DNA of 64,000 nucleotides from Stutzerimonas stutzeri (GTDB lineage Bacteria > Pseudomonadota > Gammaproteobacteria > Pseudomonadales > Pseudomonadaceae). The stretch is taken from assembly GCF_024448985.1 (NCBI RefSeq), contig NZ_JAMOII010000016.1:1-64000 (forward strand). The letters are read 5' to 3'. Each line of letters starts with the position of its first letter. Within the stretch, counting starts at the first letter, position 1. A model generated the notes under the pieces. The model was not told the DNA's origin. It saw only the letters and a list, made by a program, of their open reading frames with translations, and searched no databases. The position numbers and the translations under genes are program-made. Below are positions 26,199-35,700 of this stretch, one piece after another.

Positions 26199-27038
26199 AT
26201 GGCAAACACAAGGTACTACGCCCCCACTGGCGGGCACCCAGCGCAGACTGAGTTGCTGACCGATCGCGCGATGTTCACGGAGGCCTACGCCGTCATTCCG
26301 AAGGGCGTGATGCGCGACATCGTCACCAGCCATCTGCCCTTCTGGGACAACATGCGCATGTGGGTGCTCGCCCGCCCGCTGTCCGGCTTCGCCGAGACCT
26401 TCTCCCAGTACATCGTTGAACTGGCCGACGGCGGTGGCAGCGAAAAGCCCGAGCAGGATCCGAACGCCGAAGGCGTACTCTTTGTGGTCGATGGCGAGTT
26501 CACCCTGACCCTCGAAGGCACCCAGCACGTCATGCGTCCGGGCGGCTACGCCTTCATCCCGCCGGCGGCCAAATGGAGCCTGCGCAACAACAGCGGCGCC
26601 CCTGCACGCTTCCACTGGGTACGCAAGTACTACCAGGCCGTCGAAGGGCTGCCATATCCGGAGGCGTTCGTCACCAACGAGCAGGACGTCGAGCCGATCG
26701 CGATGCCGGGCACCGATGGCAAGTGGGTCACTACTCGCTTCGTCGACATGAGCGACATGCGCCATGACATGCACGTGAACATCGTGACCTTCGAGCCGGG
26801 TGCGGTGATCCCATTCGCCGAAACCCACGTGATGGAGCACGGCCTGTACGTACTGGAAGGCAAGGCCGTCTATCGCCTGAACCAGGACTGGGTCGAAGTG
26901 GAAGCAGGCGACTACATGTGGCTACGCGCCTTCTGCCCGCAGGCCTGCTACTCCGGCGGCCCCGGCAAGTTCCGCTACCTGCTGTACAAGGATGTGAATC
27001 GTCACATGGACCTGGGCAAGTACAACCACCGGGCCTGA
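26199..27038 (+). CDS. allE: (S)-ureidoglycine aminohydrolase
   Basis: 279 residues from the ATG at 26199 with a GGGAG site; the longer frame to 26085 would run through the operator region. It is a bicupin: the first cupin (about 60-130) has GVLFVVDGEFTL and GGYAFIPP, and the second (about 185-260) has the metal-binding set around PFAETHVMEHGLYVLEG. AllE releases ammonia from ureidoglycine, giving ureidoglycolate in allantoin breakdown. Other allantoin genes are absent nearby, so it is a lone member here. A terminator follows at 27053. The double palindrome upstream suggests GntR control. Confidence 0.9.
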   Translation: MANTRYYAPTGGHPAQTELLTDRAMFTEAYAVIPKGVMRDIVTSHLPFWDNMRMWVLARPLSGFAETFSQYIVELADGGGSEKPEQDPNAEGVLFVVDGEFTLTLEGTQHVMRPGGYAFIPPAAKWSLRNNSGAPARFHWVRKYYQAVEGLPYPEAFVTNEQDVEPIAMPGTDGKWVTTRFVDMSDMRHDMHVNIVTFEPGAVIPFAETHVMEHGLYVLEGKAVYRLNQDWVEVEAGDYMWLRAFCPQACYSGGPGKFRYLLYKDVNRHMDLGKYNHRA

Positions 27039-27052
27039 TCCTTCGCATCGAA

Positions 27053-27087
27053 CGCCCTCCTCGCCTCTCGGCCAGGAGGGCGTTTTC
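27053..27087 (+). terminator. Rho-independent terminator after allE
   Basis: Perfect 9-base arms CGCCCTCCT and AGGAGGGCG around a 12-base loop, followed by TTTTCATTT. It begins 14 bases after the allE stop. Confidence 0.85.
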
Positions 27088-27197
27088 ATTTCTGCGGTTC
27101 GTTCGCGAAGCGGTCGCCAGTTGATCTAGAAAGCCAGGATGGAAGCGACCAGCTGTCGGCCACGTGCCGTGACTGCTTCTCGACCGGCTCGCTGGCA

Positions 27198-28403
27198 TCA
27201 GGTGACAGCCTCGTGCCAGGAGCCAAAGGGGTCGGGAAGTCGCTCCCAAGTCTGCACGCCCGCGGCCATCTCCTGGTCGTCGAGCAGGCAGGCATCCAGT
27301 TCCGCGCTCAGTCGTTCGAAATCGATGTTCTGACCAATGAAAACCAGCTCCTGCCGGCAGTCGCCGGTCTGGACGTCCCAGTGCTTGAGAATTTCCTGCA
27401 TCCCCTCATCATCAGTGGGCCATTGTGTCTTCGGTACGAAGCGCCACCAACGCCCCGCCAGACCATGGCGCATCAGACCACCGGCCTGGGACCAGCTACC
27501 GGCCTCTTGGTGCTTGCTCGCAAGCCAGAAGAAGCCCTTGGAGCGCAGCAGCTTGCCATTGCTCCAGTCACGGATCAGAAATTCATGGAAACGCTGCGGA
27601 TGGAATGGCCGACGCGCACGATACGCGGTTGAGGCGATACCGTACTCCTCGCTTTCGGGCACGTGCTCGCCCCGTAGCTCCTTGAGCCAGCCTGGCGCTT
27701 GAGCGGCACGCTCGAAATCGAAGCGGCCGGTATCCAGGATATTGCCCAGCGGCACCTGGCCCATGCTCATCGGAATGATTTCAGCGCGCGTATTGAGGCC
27801 GCGCAGGATGGCAGTCAGCTCTTCACGTTCGGCGCTGGAAATCAGATCAATTTTGCTGATCAGGATGACGTCGGCGAACTCTACTTGTTCAATCAGCAGA
27901 TCGGTAATAGAGCGTTCATCCTCTTCGCCCAACGTCTCGCCGCGGCTGGCCAAGCTCTCCGCTTCGTGGAAATCAAGGAGAAAGTTGACCCCGTCGACCA
28001 CCGTGACCATGGTATCCAGGCGCGCGAGGTCGGACAGGCTCCGCCCCTGATCGTCGCGGAAGGTAAAGGTCTCGGCCACCGGCAAGGGTTCCGCGATGCC
28101 GGTGGATTCGATCAGCAGGTAGTCGAAACGGCCTTCGCGAGCCAGGCGACTAACCACCTCCAGCAGATCTTCGCGCAAGGTGCAGCAGATGCAGCCGTTG
28201 CTCATTTCCACCAGTTTCTCTTCGGCACGATTAAGGCTTACGTCGCGTTGTACTTCGCTGCCGTCGATGTTGATTTCGCTCATGTCGTTGACGATCACCG
28301 CGACACGACGGTTCTCGCGGTTCTTCAGCACATGGTTGAGGAGCGTGCTCTTGCCGGCGCCAAGAAAGCCGGACAGTACGGTGACGGGAAGTCGATCAGT
28401 CAT
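27198..28403 (-). CDS. zigA: COG0523 zinc GTPase metallochaperone
   Basis: 401 residues from the ATG at 28403, with GAGG upstream. The longer frame to 28724 overlaps dksA2 and is rejected. Walker A is GFLGAGKS (12-19), the metal-binding GCICC is at 70-74, and the guanine-specificity stretch is SKID near 178. The C-terminal CobW_C domain (about 265-385) is present. These GTPases deliver zinc to client enzymes during zinc starvation. The gene lies ten bases after dksA2 and both are downstream of a Zur-like palindrome at 28954-28968. This is the classic setting of the Zur-regulated COG0523 group. Confidence 0.9.
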   Translation of the reverse strand: MTDRLPVTVLSGFLGAGKSTLLNHVLKNRENRRVAVIVNDMSEINIDGSEVQRDVSLNRAEEKLVEMSNGCICCTLREDLLEVVSRLAREGRFDYLLIESTGIAEPLPVAETFTFRDDQGRSLSDLARLDTMVTVVDGVNFLLDFHEAESLASRGETLGEEDERSITDLLIEQVEFADVILISKIDLISSAEREELTAILRGLNTRAEIIPMSMGQVPLGNILDTGRFDFERAAQAPGWLKELRGEHVPESEEYGIASTAYRARRPFHPQRFHEFLIRDWSNGKLLRSKGFFWLASKHQEAGSWSQAGGLMRHGLAGRWWRFVPKTQWPTDDEGMQEILKHWDVQTGDCRQELVFIGQNIDFERLSAELDACLLDDQEMAAGVQTWERLPDPFGSWHEAVT

Positions 28404-28413
28404 AGGGGGAGCC

Positions 28414-28818
28414 TCAAGTCTCACGTAGATGTTTCTCTTTCTTTTCCTGCCGCTCCTTGGCCTCGATGCACAACGTCGCAGTAGGTCGCAGCAACAGGCG
28501 GCGCAGACCGATCGGGTCGCCGGTTTCCTCACACCAGCCGTATTCGCCGCGGGCCAGGCGCTCAAGTGCCCGGTCAATCTTGTCGAGCAGCTTCTTCTCA
28601 CGTTCGAGCAGGCGTAGCTGCCACTGTCGCTGCTCCTCCGTACTACCGATATCCGCAGGATCGCTGCTCGGCTCGTGATCGCGTAGTTCATCGAACTCGC
28701 TCGTGATTCGCTCCTGCAGCTCACGACGCTCGGTCAGCAGCAGTTCGCGAAAGAACGCCTGCTGCTGTTCGCTCATGTATGCGCTGGAGGGTTGCTGAAG
28801 CAGTTCCTGCTCAGTCAT
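28414..28818 (-). CDS. dksA2: Zinc-independent DksA paralogue
   Basis: 134 residues from the ATG at 28818. The coiled-coil tip motif DPAD is at 53-56, as in DksA, which acts through the RNA polymerase secondary channel with ppGpp. The zinc-finger positions read Cys96, Thr99, Cys117 and Ala120 in place of four cysteines, so the fold should not need zinc. This is the hallmark of DksA2, which replaces DksA under zinc limitation. It is the first gene of a dksA2-zigA unit behind the Zur-like site, about 136 bases away. Confidence 0.9.
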   Translation of the reverse strand: MTEQELLQQPSSAYMSEQQQAFFRELLLTERRELQERITSEFDELRDHEPSSDPADIGSTEEQRQWQLRLLEREKKLLDKIDRALERLARGEYGWCEETGDPIGLRRLLLRPTATLCIEAKERQEKKEKHLRET

Positions 28819-28953
28819 GGGTGGCACCAATGATCGATTGAGACGACACGACATCCATAAATCCGCTCTCTGACGTTCTTCTTGATAAAGGCGTTTGGCA
28901 TACCTGCTGGGCTACGGGTGGGATCCCATCAAGGGTGTCGCCCAGCTAGACAT

Positions 28954-28968
28954 TGTTATGATATAACA
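28954..28968. promoter_or_regulatory. Zur-like box between dksA2-zigA and rpmE2
   Basis: TGTTATGATATAACA is a perfect 6-3-6 palindrome matching the gammaproteobacterial Zur core GTTAT-n3-ATAAC. It lies 47 bases before the rpmE2 start and about 136 before dksA2, so it could repress both directions. Confidence 0.82.
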
Positions 28969-29015
28969 TTTGCAGCCATATCAATCACACCCAACTCGAA
29001 ATGAAGGAGCGGCTT

Positions 29016-29273
29016 ATGAAACCAGGCATCCATCCCGACTATCGTCCCGTCCTGTTCCACGACACGGCGGCGGACGTCTACTTCCTGATTGGCTCAACGG
29101 TCGAATCCAGCCGTACGCACCAGCACACCGATGGCAATACCTACCCGTACGTGGCGCTCGACGTATCCAGCGCATCGCATCCGGTCTACACCGGCCAGCA
29201 ACGCAAAACGACGTCCGAAGGCCGTATCGCGGGCTTCAACAAGCGCTTCGCAGGATTTACCACGAAGAAGTGA
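29016..29273 (+). CDS. rpmE2: Ribosomal protein L31 type B, zinc-free paralogue
   Basis: 85 residues from the ATG at 29016, with AAGGAG six bases upstream. It matches the long L31B form ([16 protein letters not shown], SGxT-like turn, basic C-terminus) and contains no cysteine, so it lacks the zinc-binding CxxC of type A. L31B replaces the zinc-binding L31 on ribosomes when zinc is short and so frees zinc. It starts 47 bases from the Zur-like box and is the first gene of the plus-strand zinc unit. Confidence 0.93.
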   Translation: MKPGIHPDYRPVLFHDTAADVYFLIGSTVESSRTHQHTDGNTYPYVALDVSSASHPVYTGQQRKTTSEGRIAGFNKRFAGFTTKK

Positions 29274-29298
29274 TCGCACTTTTCACAACGCCAAGACG

Positions 29299-29322
29299 AT
29301 CCGCTCGAATATTCGAGCGGAT
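29299..29322. other. Perfect 24-base palindrome between rpmE2 and the TonB receptor
   Basis: Each half reads ATCCGCTCGAAT toward the centre, forming a perfect 12-bp inverted repeat with no spacer. As RNA it would fold into a stable stem with a four-base loop. No T run follows (AGCGCCCT), so it is not a standard terminator. It may attenuate or partly uncouple the receptor operon from rpmE2, or be an operator. Confidence 0.6.
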
Positions 29323-29371
29323 AGCGCCCTAGCCCCCGATCACAATCATCCAAGCCACGGAAGACGCTTCA

Positions 29372-31333
29372 ATGTCCCGCAAGCCCCACCTTCTTACTGT
29401 CCGCACACCCGCCCGACTCGTTGCTGCCCTCGCCCTGCTACCTCTGGCCGCACTGGGCGCTGACCAGACCCTGAACTTCGAACCCACGGTCATCACCGCC
29501 ACCTCCACGGTGCGCCAGCTGAGCGATGCACCCGCAAGCGTTACGGTCATCACCCGCAAGGAACTGAGCATGCGGCCCGTTCAGGATCTCGAAGATGCCC
29601 TGCGCGGCACGCCGGGGCTCCAGTTCACCGGCATTGGCATGACACGCCGTGGCGTCAGCATTCGTGGGATGGGAAGCGAGCACACGCTCGTACTGTTGAA
29701 CGGGCAGCGCATCAATACGGCCGCAGGCGCCGTGGCGCACGCCGATTTCGATCTGGGCTGGGTGCCGGTGGAGGCTATCGAGCGCATCGAGGTGATACGC
29801 GGCCCGATGTCCTCGCTCTACGGCTCCGAGGCGCTCGGGGGTGTGGTCAATGTGATCACACGGCGCGCTACGGACGCATGGCAGGGCGCGGCGCAGATCA
29901 ACGGCGGCGTACGCGAGGACGGGCGCGGCGGCCAGACACACCAACTTGGGGCCTATGCCGGCGGCCCGCTTGTGCCTGGACTGCTCGGCCTATCCATGAG
30001 CGGCGAGACGCGGCGCCGCCAGGAAACGCCCTTTCACGACGATACCTCGCCGTCTGAGATCGAAGGCCGTGACGCACACAGCGGCGACATCACGCTGAGC
30101 TGGACGCCAGACACCGCGCAACGCATCGACCTCAGCTATGCAAGCGGCCTGGAGGATCGCTGGCGCAACACTCGCAGTGCTGGACGCGCACCGGTGGAGT
30201 ACGAGTCCAGCGATCGCATCGAACGTGAGCGATTCTCCCTCGTCCATAGCGGCGACTGGGCGTGGGGCAGCAGCTCGCTGCGCGCCTACCGCAACACACT
30301 GGAGCGTACCAACCGCTATACCAACGGCGTGGTCCCCTCCTCGCCACGTCAGGAACTCACCGACGACATCGTCGATGGCAGCCTGACCCTGCCATTTGCC
30401 GACATGCACCTGATCACGCTCGGCGGCGAGTGGCGCAAGGAGCAGCTGGAGGACGGCGGCTTTACGACAGGCGATGCCCGAATCATTCACCGTGCGCTGT
30501 TTCTGCAGGATGAAATCCAGTTCAACCCGGCCTGGTCGCTGGTCCTGGGCAACCGCTTCGATCAGCACGAGGAATACGGCTGGCACAACAGCCCGCGTGC
30601 CTACCTGGTTCACCATGTTAACGATGCCCTGACGATCAAGGGCGGCGGCGGCCGCGGGTTCAAGGCGCCCTCACTCAAGCAGCTATCGCCGGGCTATTCG
30701 GCCATCGGCGGCGGCGGGATGTTCAAGATTAACGGCAATCCGGATCTCGAACCCGAGATCAACACCATGTACGAAATCAGCGTGGACTATCAGGCAGACG
30801 GCTGGTCCGCGAACGCGGGTGTCTTTCAGAACAACGTGCGTGGTCTGATCCAAACGGTCTGCGTATCGAGCTGTGGCGTTCGCGGCCAAGAAGTTCGCAA
30901 CTACGACAACGTCGACGAAGCGCGCATCCGCGGGCTTGAGCTAGGCGGCGGTGTAGATTTGCCCGCCAACCTGCGCTGGGACCTGAACTACACCTACCTC
31001 GACGCCATCGACCGCAGCGCCGACCGGCGCCTGGGTGATCGCGCGCGTCATCTGGCCAACACCCAACTCCAATGGACGCCGAACGCCACGTTCACCGGGC
31101 AGCTGCGTGGCGAATACGTCGGCAGCCAGCTGACCTATTCCAGCAACACCGCCTATGCGGTGCCGGCCTACAGCCTGTGGCATCTGGAGCTGACGCAGCG
31201 GATTACCGACGCCCTGAGCATTCGCGGCGGCATCGAAAACCTGACCGACGAAGACTTCAGCGATGCGTCTGACAACTTCACCTTCGCCGAACCGGGCCGC
31301 ACCTATCACGTCGGCTTGAGCCTGAGTTTCTGA
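29372..31333 (+). CDS. TonB-dependent receptor of the zinc island
   Basis: 653 residues with a signal peptide ending near residue 29 (LGA). The plug (about 40-160) contains PVQDLEDALRGTPGLQFTGIGMTRRGVSIRGMGSEHTLVLLNGQR in family style and YGSEALGGVVNVITRR. The barrel ends in LSLSF. It resembles the CirA/BtuB-size class. The CobN-like gene starts two bases after its stop. In P. aeruginosa a Zur-controlled operon of the same composition (TonB receptor, CobN-like, small membrane proteins; PA1922-PA1925) is known. Zinc or a zinc complex is the likely ligand, by inference. Confidence 0.88.
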   Translation: MSRKPHLLTVRTPARLVAALALLPLAALGADQTLNFEPTVITATSTVRQLSDAPASVTVITRKELSMRPVQDLEDALRGTPGLQFTGIGMTRRGVSIRGMGSEHTLVLLNGQRINTAAGAVAHADFDLGWVPVEAIERIEVIRGPMSSLYGSEALGGVVNVITRRATDAWQGAAQINGGVREDGRGGQTHQLGAYAGGPLVPGLLGLSMSGETRRRQETPFHDDTSPSEIEGRDAHSGDITLSWTPDTAQRIDLSYASGLEDRWRNTRSAGRAPVEYESSDRIERERFSLVHSGDWAWGSSSLRAYRNTLERTNRYTNGVVPSSPRQELTDDIVDGSLTLPFADMHLITLGGEWRKEQLEDGGFTTGDARIIHRALFLQDEIQFNPAWSLVLGNRFDQHEEYGWHNSPRAYLVHHVNDALTIKGGGGRGFKAPSLKQLSPGYSAIGGGGMFKINGNPDLEPEINTMYEISVDYQADGWSANAGVFQNNVRGLIQTVCVSSCGVRGQEVRNYDNVDEARIRGLELGGGVDLPANLRWDLNYTYLDAIDRSADRRLGDRARHLANTQLQWTPNATFTGQLRGEYVGSQLTYSSNTAYAVPAYSLWHLELTQRITDALSIRGGIENLTDEDFSDASDNFTFAEPGRTYHVGLSLSF

Positions 31334-31334
31334 C

Positions 31335-34300
31335 ATGTCCAGTTGGATCAGAATCGGCGCGGCGCTAATCGCGCTGGCCGGCTGGGGAGCGACTGCGTTC
31401 GCCAATCCGGTACGGCAAGACATTCATGTACAGGTGCTGACGACCGACTTCGTCCTGCAGGGCAAGTTCGACCGGCTGGCGGGCTGGGCGGACCGATACG
31501 GTGTCACGCTCGATACCCTGCGCGTGTCCTCGGTAGCCACGCCGCAACACGGCACTGACGCGGACCTGCTGATACTGGACACGCCGCGCCCTGCGGACCT
31601 TGCGGCGGTCCAGCAGCAGTTCGACGCGCTAATCGCGAGGGGCACGCCTTGGATACGCGTCGGCGGGGGTTCGCCTGCCTTTGGCAACCTGCCTATGCCG
31701 GTCGCCAGGCGGTTGATCGGTTATTACGCTAACGGTGGCGAACAGAACCTCAGGGATCTGTTCGCCTACCTGCGAGCCTGGCACGACGACCTCCCCACCG
31801 ACTCGATTCCTGCCCCTACGGAGCTGGGCAAGGTCGGCTTCTATCATCCCGACGCACCCGCGCCCTTTACAGAACTCGACGAATACCTCGCCTGGGGCGC
31901 CGATCGCTGGACGAAAGATGCGCCGCGTGTCGCCTTCGCCATTCACCGCGGTGCCATCGTCGATAGCCACTTGCAGTTGCTCGACGCGTTGATGAAAAGC
32001 AGCGAATCGCGCGGCCAGGCTCCAATCGCGTTCTGGATGGATGACAGGGACCCACAGGCGCTGAGCAAGGTGCTGATACCCGCACGCAGCGATGTGCTGG
32101 TCAACCTTCAGCACATGCAGAACGGTCCGGCACGTCAGGCAGAGTTTCTAGCACTTGGCATCCCGGTGCTGTCCACCCTGACCTGGCGGGAAGGTGATTT
32201 TGCGCATTGGCAAGCGTCCGATAGCGGTATCACGGCGCGAACCGCCGCGGCCATGCTGACCATCCCCGAAAGCTGGGGCATGACCGATCCGCTGGTGATC
32301 GCCGCCGTCGAAAATGGCGAGCCGACCCCAATCCCCGAGCAAGTCGAGGCGCTGCTCGGCAAGGTCGACAGCCTGACCCGGCTGCGTCGGCTTGCCCCTG
32401 CGGAGAAACGTCTGACGTTGATGTTCTGGAACCATCCCGGCGGCGAAAAGAACGTGGCCGCGTCCAACCTCAACGTGCCACGCAGCCTGGCGCGCCTCTC
32501 TATTGCGCTGCAGACGGCCGGCTATGACGTGCCCGTCACGGGTGAGGCGCAGCTGATCGAAACGGCGCAGCGCCTGCTTGGCGGCTATTACCGGTCAGAC
32601 ACACTGGACGATCTGCTAGCCGACGGCCTTGCCGTGGCGTTGCCGCTGTCGGACTACCAGCGTTGGCTCGCAGATCTGCCGGCATTCAGACGCAAGGCAT
32701 TACTCGAGCGATGGGGCGATCCGACTGACCATTGGGCGCTACGTGAAGTAGACGGCAAGCCTCATTTCATCATTCCCGCCGCGCGCCTCGGCAAGCTATT
32801 ACTGCTGCCGCAACCGCCGCGTGCTGGCCGTCCCGGCGAGGCCTATCACGACAGCAAGGTCGCGCCGGATCATCTCTATCTGGCCGCCTATCAAGCGCTG
32901 CGAGAGGTCTTTAAAGCCGATGCGCTGATTCACTTCGGCACGCACGGCACGCAGGAATGGCTACCCGGTAAGGATCGCGGCCTGGCCGCGAGCGACTACC
33001 CCTTCCTTGCGCTGGGCGATATGCCGGTGTTCTACCCCTACATTCAGGACAACATTGGCGAGGCCATACAGGCGCGCCGTCGCGGTCGCGCGGTCATCGT
33101 CAGTCACCAGACACCGCCCTTTGCGCCCGCCGGGCTGTATGACGAGCTGCGCGACGTGCATGCGCTGATCCACGAATACCAGCAGCTTGACGAGGGCGCG
33201 GTGCGTGAAAACACGGCCGAACGTATTCGTCGGTTGGCCTTGCAAAGCAAGCTGCTGGAAGACCTTGGCTGGGACGAAGCGCGCATGCGCGCCAATACCG
33301 GAGACTTCCTGCTGGCGTTGCATGATTACCTGCACGAGATGGCCCAGGCGAACTTGCCGCTCGGCCTGCACACCTTCGGCGAGCCTGCATCCGCCGAACA
33401 CCGTCTGGCCACTGTGCTGCAACAGCTGGGCGAGCCCTACCTGCGTGCGCTGGAGCTGGCCGACGACGAGCCGATGGCCGAGGATTTCGCCGGACTGCAG
33501 GCCAGCCTTCCCTATCGCACCCTGCAGCGTTATTTGCGCGAGGATGAAAGCCTTGACTCGATTACCGATACCGAACTGCGCGAGCAGATCGAACGCGCAC
33601 GCGTGTTGGACGCCCGGCTGACCGACACAGGTGAAATGGAAGCGCTGCTGACCGGCCTTGCCGGCGGCTTCGTCGCACCCGGCCCCGGCGGCGATCCGGT
33701 GCGCAATCCGGACGTGCCAAGCGGTCGCAACCTCTACGCCTTCGAGGCCGACAAGTTGCCGACCCGAGCGGCCTATGAGGCAGGCGGCAAGGCACTGGAG
33801 CAACTGCTCGCGAGCTACCGTGATGAGCACGAAGGCGCATTGCCGACGAAGCTCGCCTTCAGCCTGTGGTCCTCCGAAGCCATGCGCCACCTGGGCATCC
33901 TCGAAAGCCAAGTCTTGCACGCACTGGGTGTACGTCCGGTTTGGGATGGGGGAGGACGGGTTCGTGCCCTGGAGATCATCCCGGCAGCGGAACTTGGCAG
34001 AGCACGCATTGATGTCGTCGTCCAGGTCACCAGCGTCTACCGCGATCAGTTCGATGGCTTCATGCGGCAATTGGCCGATGTGATGGAGCGGCTCGCCGTG
34101 CTGGATGAACCGGGCAACACGCTGGCCAGCAACAGCCGGCTGCTGGCCCAGCGGCTACAAGATCAAGGGGTCGATGCCGATCGCGCCGAGCGCTTGTCGC
34201 ACTTGCGGCTGTTCGGTAACGAGCCCGGCGATTACGGCACCGGTGTTTCTCAGTTGACGATGGATTCCACACGCTGGGAAAACGATTCGCAGCTCGCCGA

Positions 34301-35210
34301 GCAGTTCCTCTCGCGGTTGCAATATGGCTACGGCACCGGCAGTTGGGGAGAGAAAATCGACGGCCAGAACCTGTTCGCCGAACAACTCAGGGGGGGCCAG
34401 GCCGCGGTCATGGCCCGCTCCAGCGAGCTCAACGGCGTGCTGTCGACCGACCATCCGTTCGAGTTTCTAGGGGGACTTTCCCTGGCGGTCCGCCATCTCA
34501 ACGGTGCCAGCCCGTCGCTCTATATATCGGACCTGCGCAAGACCGAGCCCCGCACGACCGGCGCCGCGAGCTACCTCGCCAGTGAACTGCGCAGCCGCTA
34601 CTTGAACCCGCAATGGATCAGCGCAATGCAGCAGGAAGGCTACGCCGGCACGCTCGAGGTGTTGAACGTCGCCAACAACCTCTGGGGCTGGCAAGCCGCC
34701 GACCGCAGCATGGTTCGCGCCGACCAATGGCAGGCCCTGCATGACACCTTCGTAATGGACCAGCGCGAGCTTGGCCTCGATCAATGGTTCGAGGCACACA
34801 ACCCCACGGCTCAGGCCCAGCTGATCGAGCGTATGGCCGAGGCGATCCGCAAGGGTTACTGGGATGCCTCCGATCAAACCCGACGCGAACTGGCCGAACG
34901 TTGGCAGGCGCTCACCACTGGACATGGCGCCGATGCCGGCGAGCCGATTTCCCGAGACTTCATCGAACAGATGGCCGCCGGCTACGGCCTCGCGCCAACG
35001 GCCGCAACGCCCACCTCTTCAAGCAACGTGGGCGCGGACGAGGCGGTGCGCGGCCAGGTGATGCAGGAAGTGGCTGAGCAACCGAGCGAAGCGCCGAACC
35101 CATGGCGGCTTCTGCTCGGCATCGCCGCGTTGCTGTCGTGCCTCGTACTTGGCGCCCTACTCCAAGCGCTCGCCAACCATCGCGTCGAGCCGATTTTTAA
35201 TTCTCAGTGA
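31335..35210 (+). CDS. Periplasmic membrane-anchored CobN-like protein
   Basis: 1291 residues of the CobN/magnesium-chelatase H family. The hallmark HFGTHGTQEWLPGK lies near 534-547, with DMPVFYPYIQDNIGEA after it. Unlike cytoplasmic CobN it has an N-terminal signal peptide (about 1-24, ending AFA) and one C-terminal membrane helix (about 1256-1275, NPWRLLLGIAALL...). The bulk should therefore face the periplasm. The AAA+ partners CobS/CobT or ChlI/ChlD are absent. It is followed by ExbB-like and DUF2149 genes, and preceded by two bases by a TonB receptor. Family membership is clear. A role in zinc or metal-chelate handling under zinc starvation is an inference from the island. Confidence 0.88.
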   Translation: MSSWIRIGAALIALAGWGATAFANPVRQDIHVQVLTTDFVLQGKFDRLAGWADRYGVTLDTLRVSSVATPQHGTDADLLILDTPRPADLAAVQQQFDALIARGTPWIRVGGGSPAFGNLPMPVARRLIGYYANGGEQNLRDLFAYLRAWHDDLPTDSIPAPTELGKVGFYHPDAPAPFTELDEYLAWGADRWTKDAPRVAFAIHRGAIVDSHLQLLDALMKSSESRGQAPIAFWMDDRDPQALSKVLIPARSDVLVNLQHMQNGPARQAEFLALGIPVLSTLTWREGDFAHWQASDSGITARTAAAMLTIPESWGMTDPLVIAAVENGEPTPIPEQVEALLGKVDSLTRLRRLAPAEKRLTLMFWNHPGGEKNVAASNLNVPRSLARLSIALQTAGYDVPVTGEAQLIETAQRLLGGYYRSDTLDDLLADGLAVALPLSDYQRWLADLPAFRRKALLERWGDPTDHWALREVDGKPHFIIPAARLGKLLLLPQPPRAGRPGEAYHDSKVAPDHLYLAAYQALREVFKADALIHFGTHGTQEWLPGKDRGLAASDYPFLALGDMPVFYPYIQDNIGEAIQARRRGRAVIVSHQTPPFAPAGLYDELRDVHALIHEYQQLDEGAVRENTAERIRRLALQSKLLEDLGWDEARMRANTGDFLLALHDYLHEMAQANLPLGLHTFGEPASAEHRLATVLQQLGEPYLRALELADDEPMAEDFAGLQASLPYRTLQRYLREDESLDSITDTELREQIERARVLDARLTDTGEMEALLTGLAGGFVAPGPGGDPVRNPDVPSGRNLYAFEADKLPTRAAYEAGGKALEQLLASYRDEHEGALPTKLAFSLWSSEAMRHLGILESQVLHALGVRPVWDGGGRVRALEIIPAAELGRARIDVVVQVTSVYRDQFDGFMRQLADVMERLAVLDEPGNTLASNSRLLAQRLQDQGVDADRAERLSHLRLFGNEPGDYGTGVSQLTMDSTRWENDSQLAEQFLSRLQYGYGTGSWGEKIDGQNLFAEQLRGGQAAVMARSSELNGVLSTDHPFEFLGGLSLAVRHLNGASPSLYISDLRKTEPRTTGAASYLASELRSRYLNPQWISAMQQEGYAGTLEVLNVANNLWGWQAADRSMVRADQWQALHDTFVMDQRELGLDQWFEAHNPTAQAQLIERMAEAIRKGYWDASDQTRRELAERWQALTTGHGADAGEPISRDFIEQMAAGYGLAPTAATPTSSSNVGADEAVRGQVMQEVAEQPSEAPNPWRLLLGIAALLSCLVLGALLQALANHRVEPIFNSQ

Positions 35211-35220
35211 ACCGAAACCC

Positions 35221-35700
35221 ATGAATGCACTTGAAACCAGTCTCTACGAACTGACACGCATCTTTCTCGTACCCGTTCTGCTATTGATCCTGGCCGCGCT
35301 GGCTTATGCCTTTTTGGCATTGGGCAGCTTCGCCATGGAGGCCTGGCAACGCCGTAACGGCCGCTATCGTTCCGTCCTCGCCGCGCACCAAGCGGCAAAC
35401 GGTGGCACCAGCGATGACCTCGAGCTCTGGATCATGCAACGCCTGGAATGGCTGCGCGTAACCTCGCGCAGCGCGCCGATGCTGGGGCTGGTCGCGACGA
35501 TGATTCCCATGGGCCCAGCCCTGCTGGCACTGACCCAGAGCGATGCAAAAGGCATCGGCGAGAATCTGGTGGTCGCCTTCTCCTCGGTGATCCTCGCGCT
35601 CATCGCAGCGAGCGTCACCTTCTTCATTCTCACCGTTCGGCGCCGCTGGCTGTTGCAGGAGCTGCGTGCCATCGAGCGCGCCGGGGTACAGTACCGATGA
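35221..35700 (+). CDS. MotA/TolQ/ExbB-like proton channel protein
   Basis: 159 residues from the ATG at 35221, ten bases after the CobN-like stop; a longer frame overlaps that gene. Three likely membrane helices (about 12-36, 85-105, 118-142) and the stretch SAPMLGLVATMIPMGPALLAL recall the ExbB/TolQ pore helices (TxPxLGLLGTVxGM). It is shorter than true ExbB. The next gene overlaps by four bases and encodes an ExbD-like DUF2149 protein. Together they probably form a small pmf-driven motor for the CobN-like protein or the receptor; that is inference. Confidence 0.82.
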   Translation: MNALETSLYELTRIFLVPVLLLILAALAYAFLALGSFAMEAWQRRNGRYRSVLAAHQAANGGTSDDLELWIMQRLEWLRVTSRSAPMLGLVATMIPMGPALLALTQSDAKGIGENLVVAFSSVILALIAASVTFFILTVRRRWLLQELRAIERAGVQYR

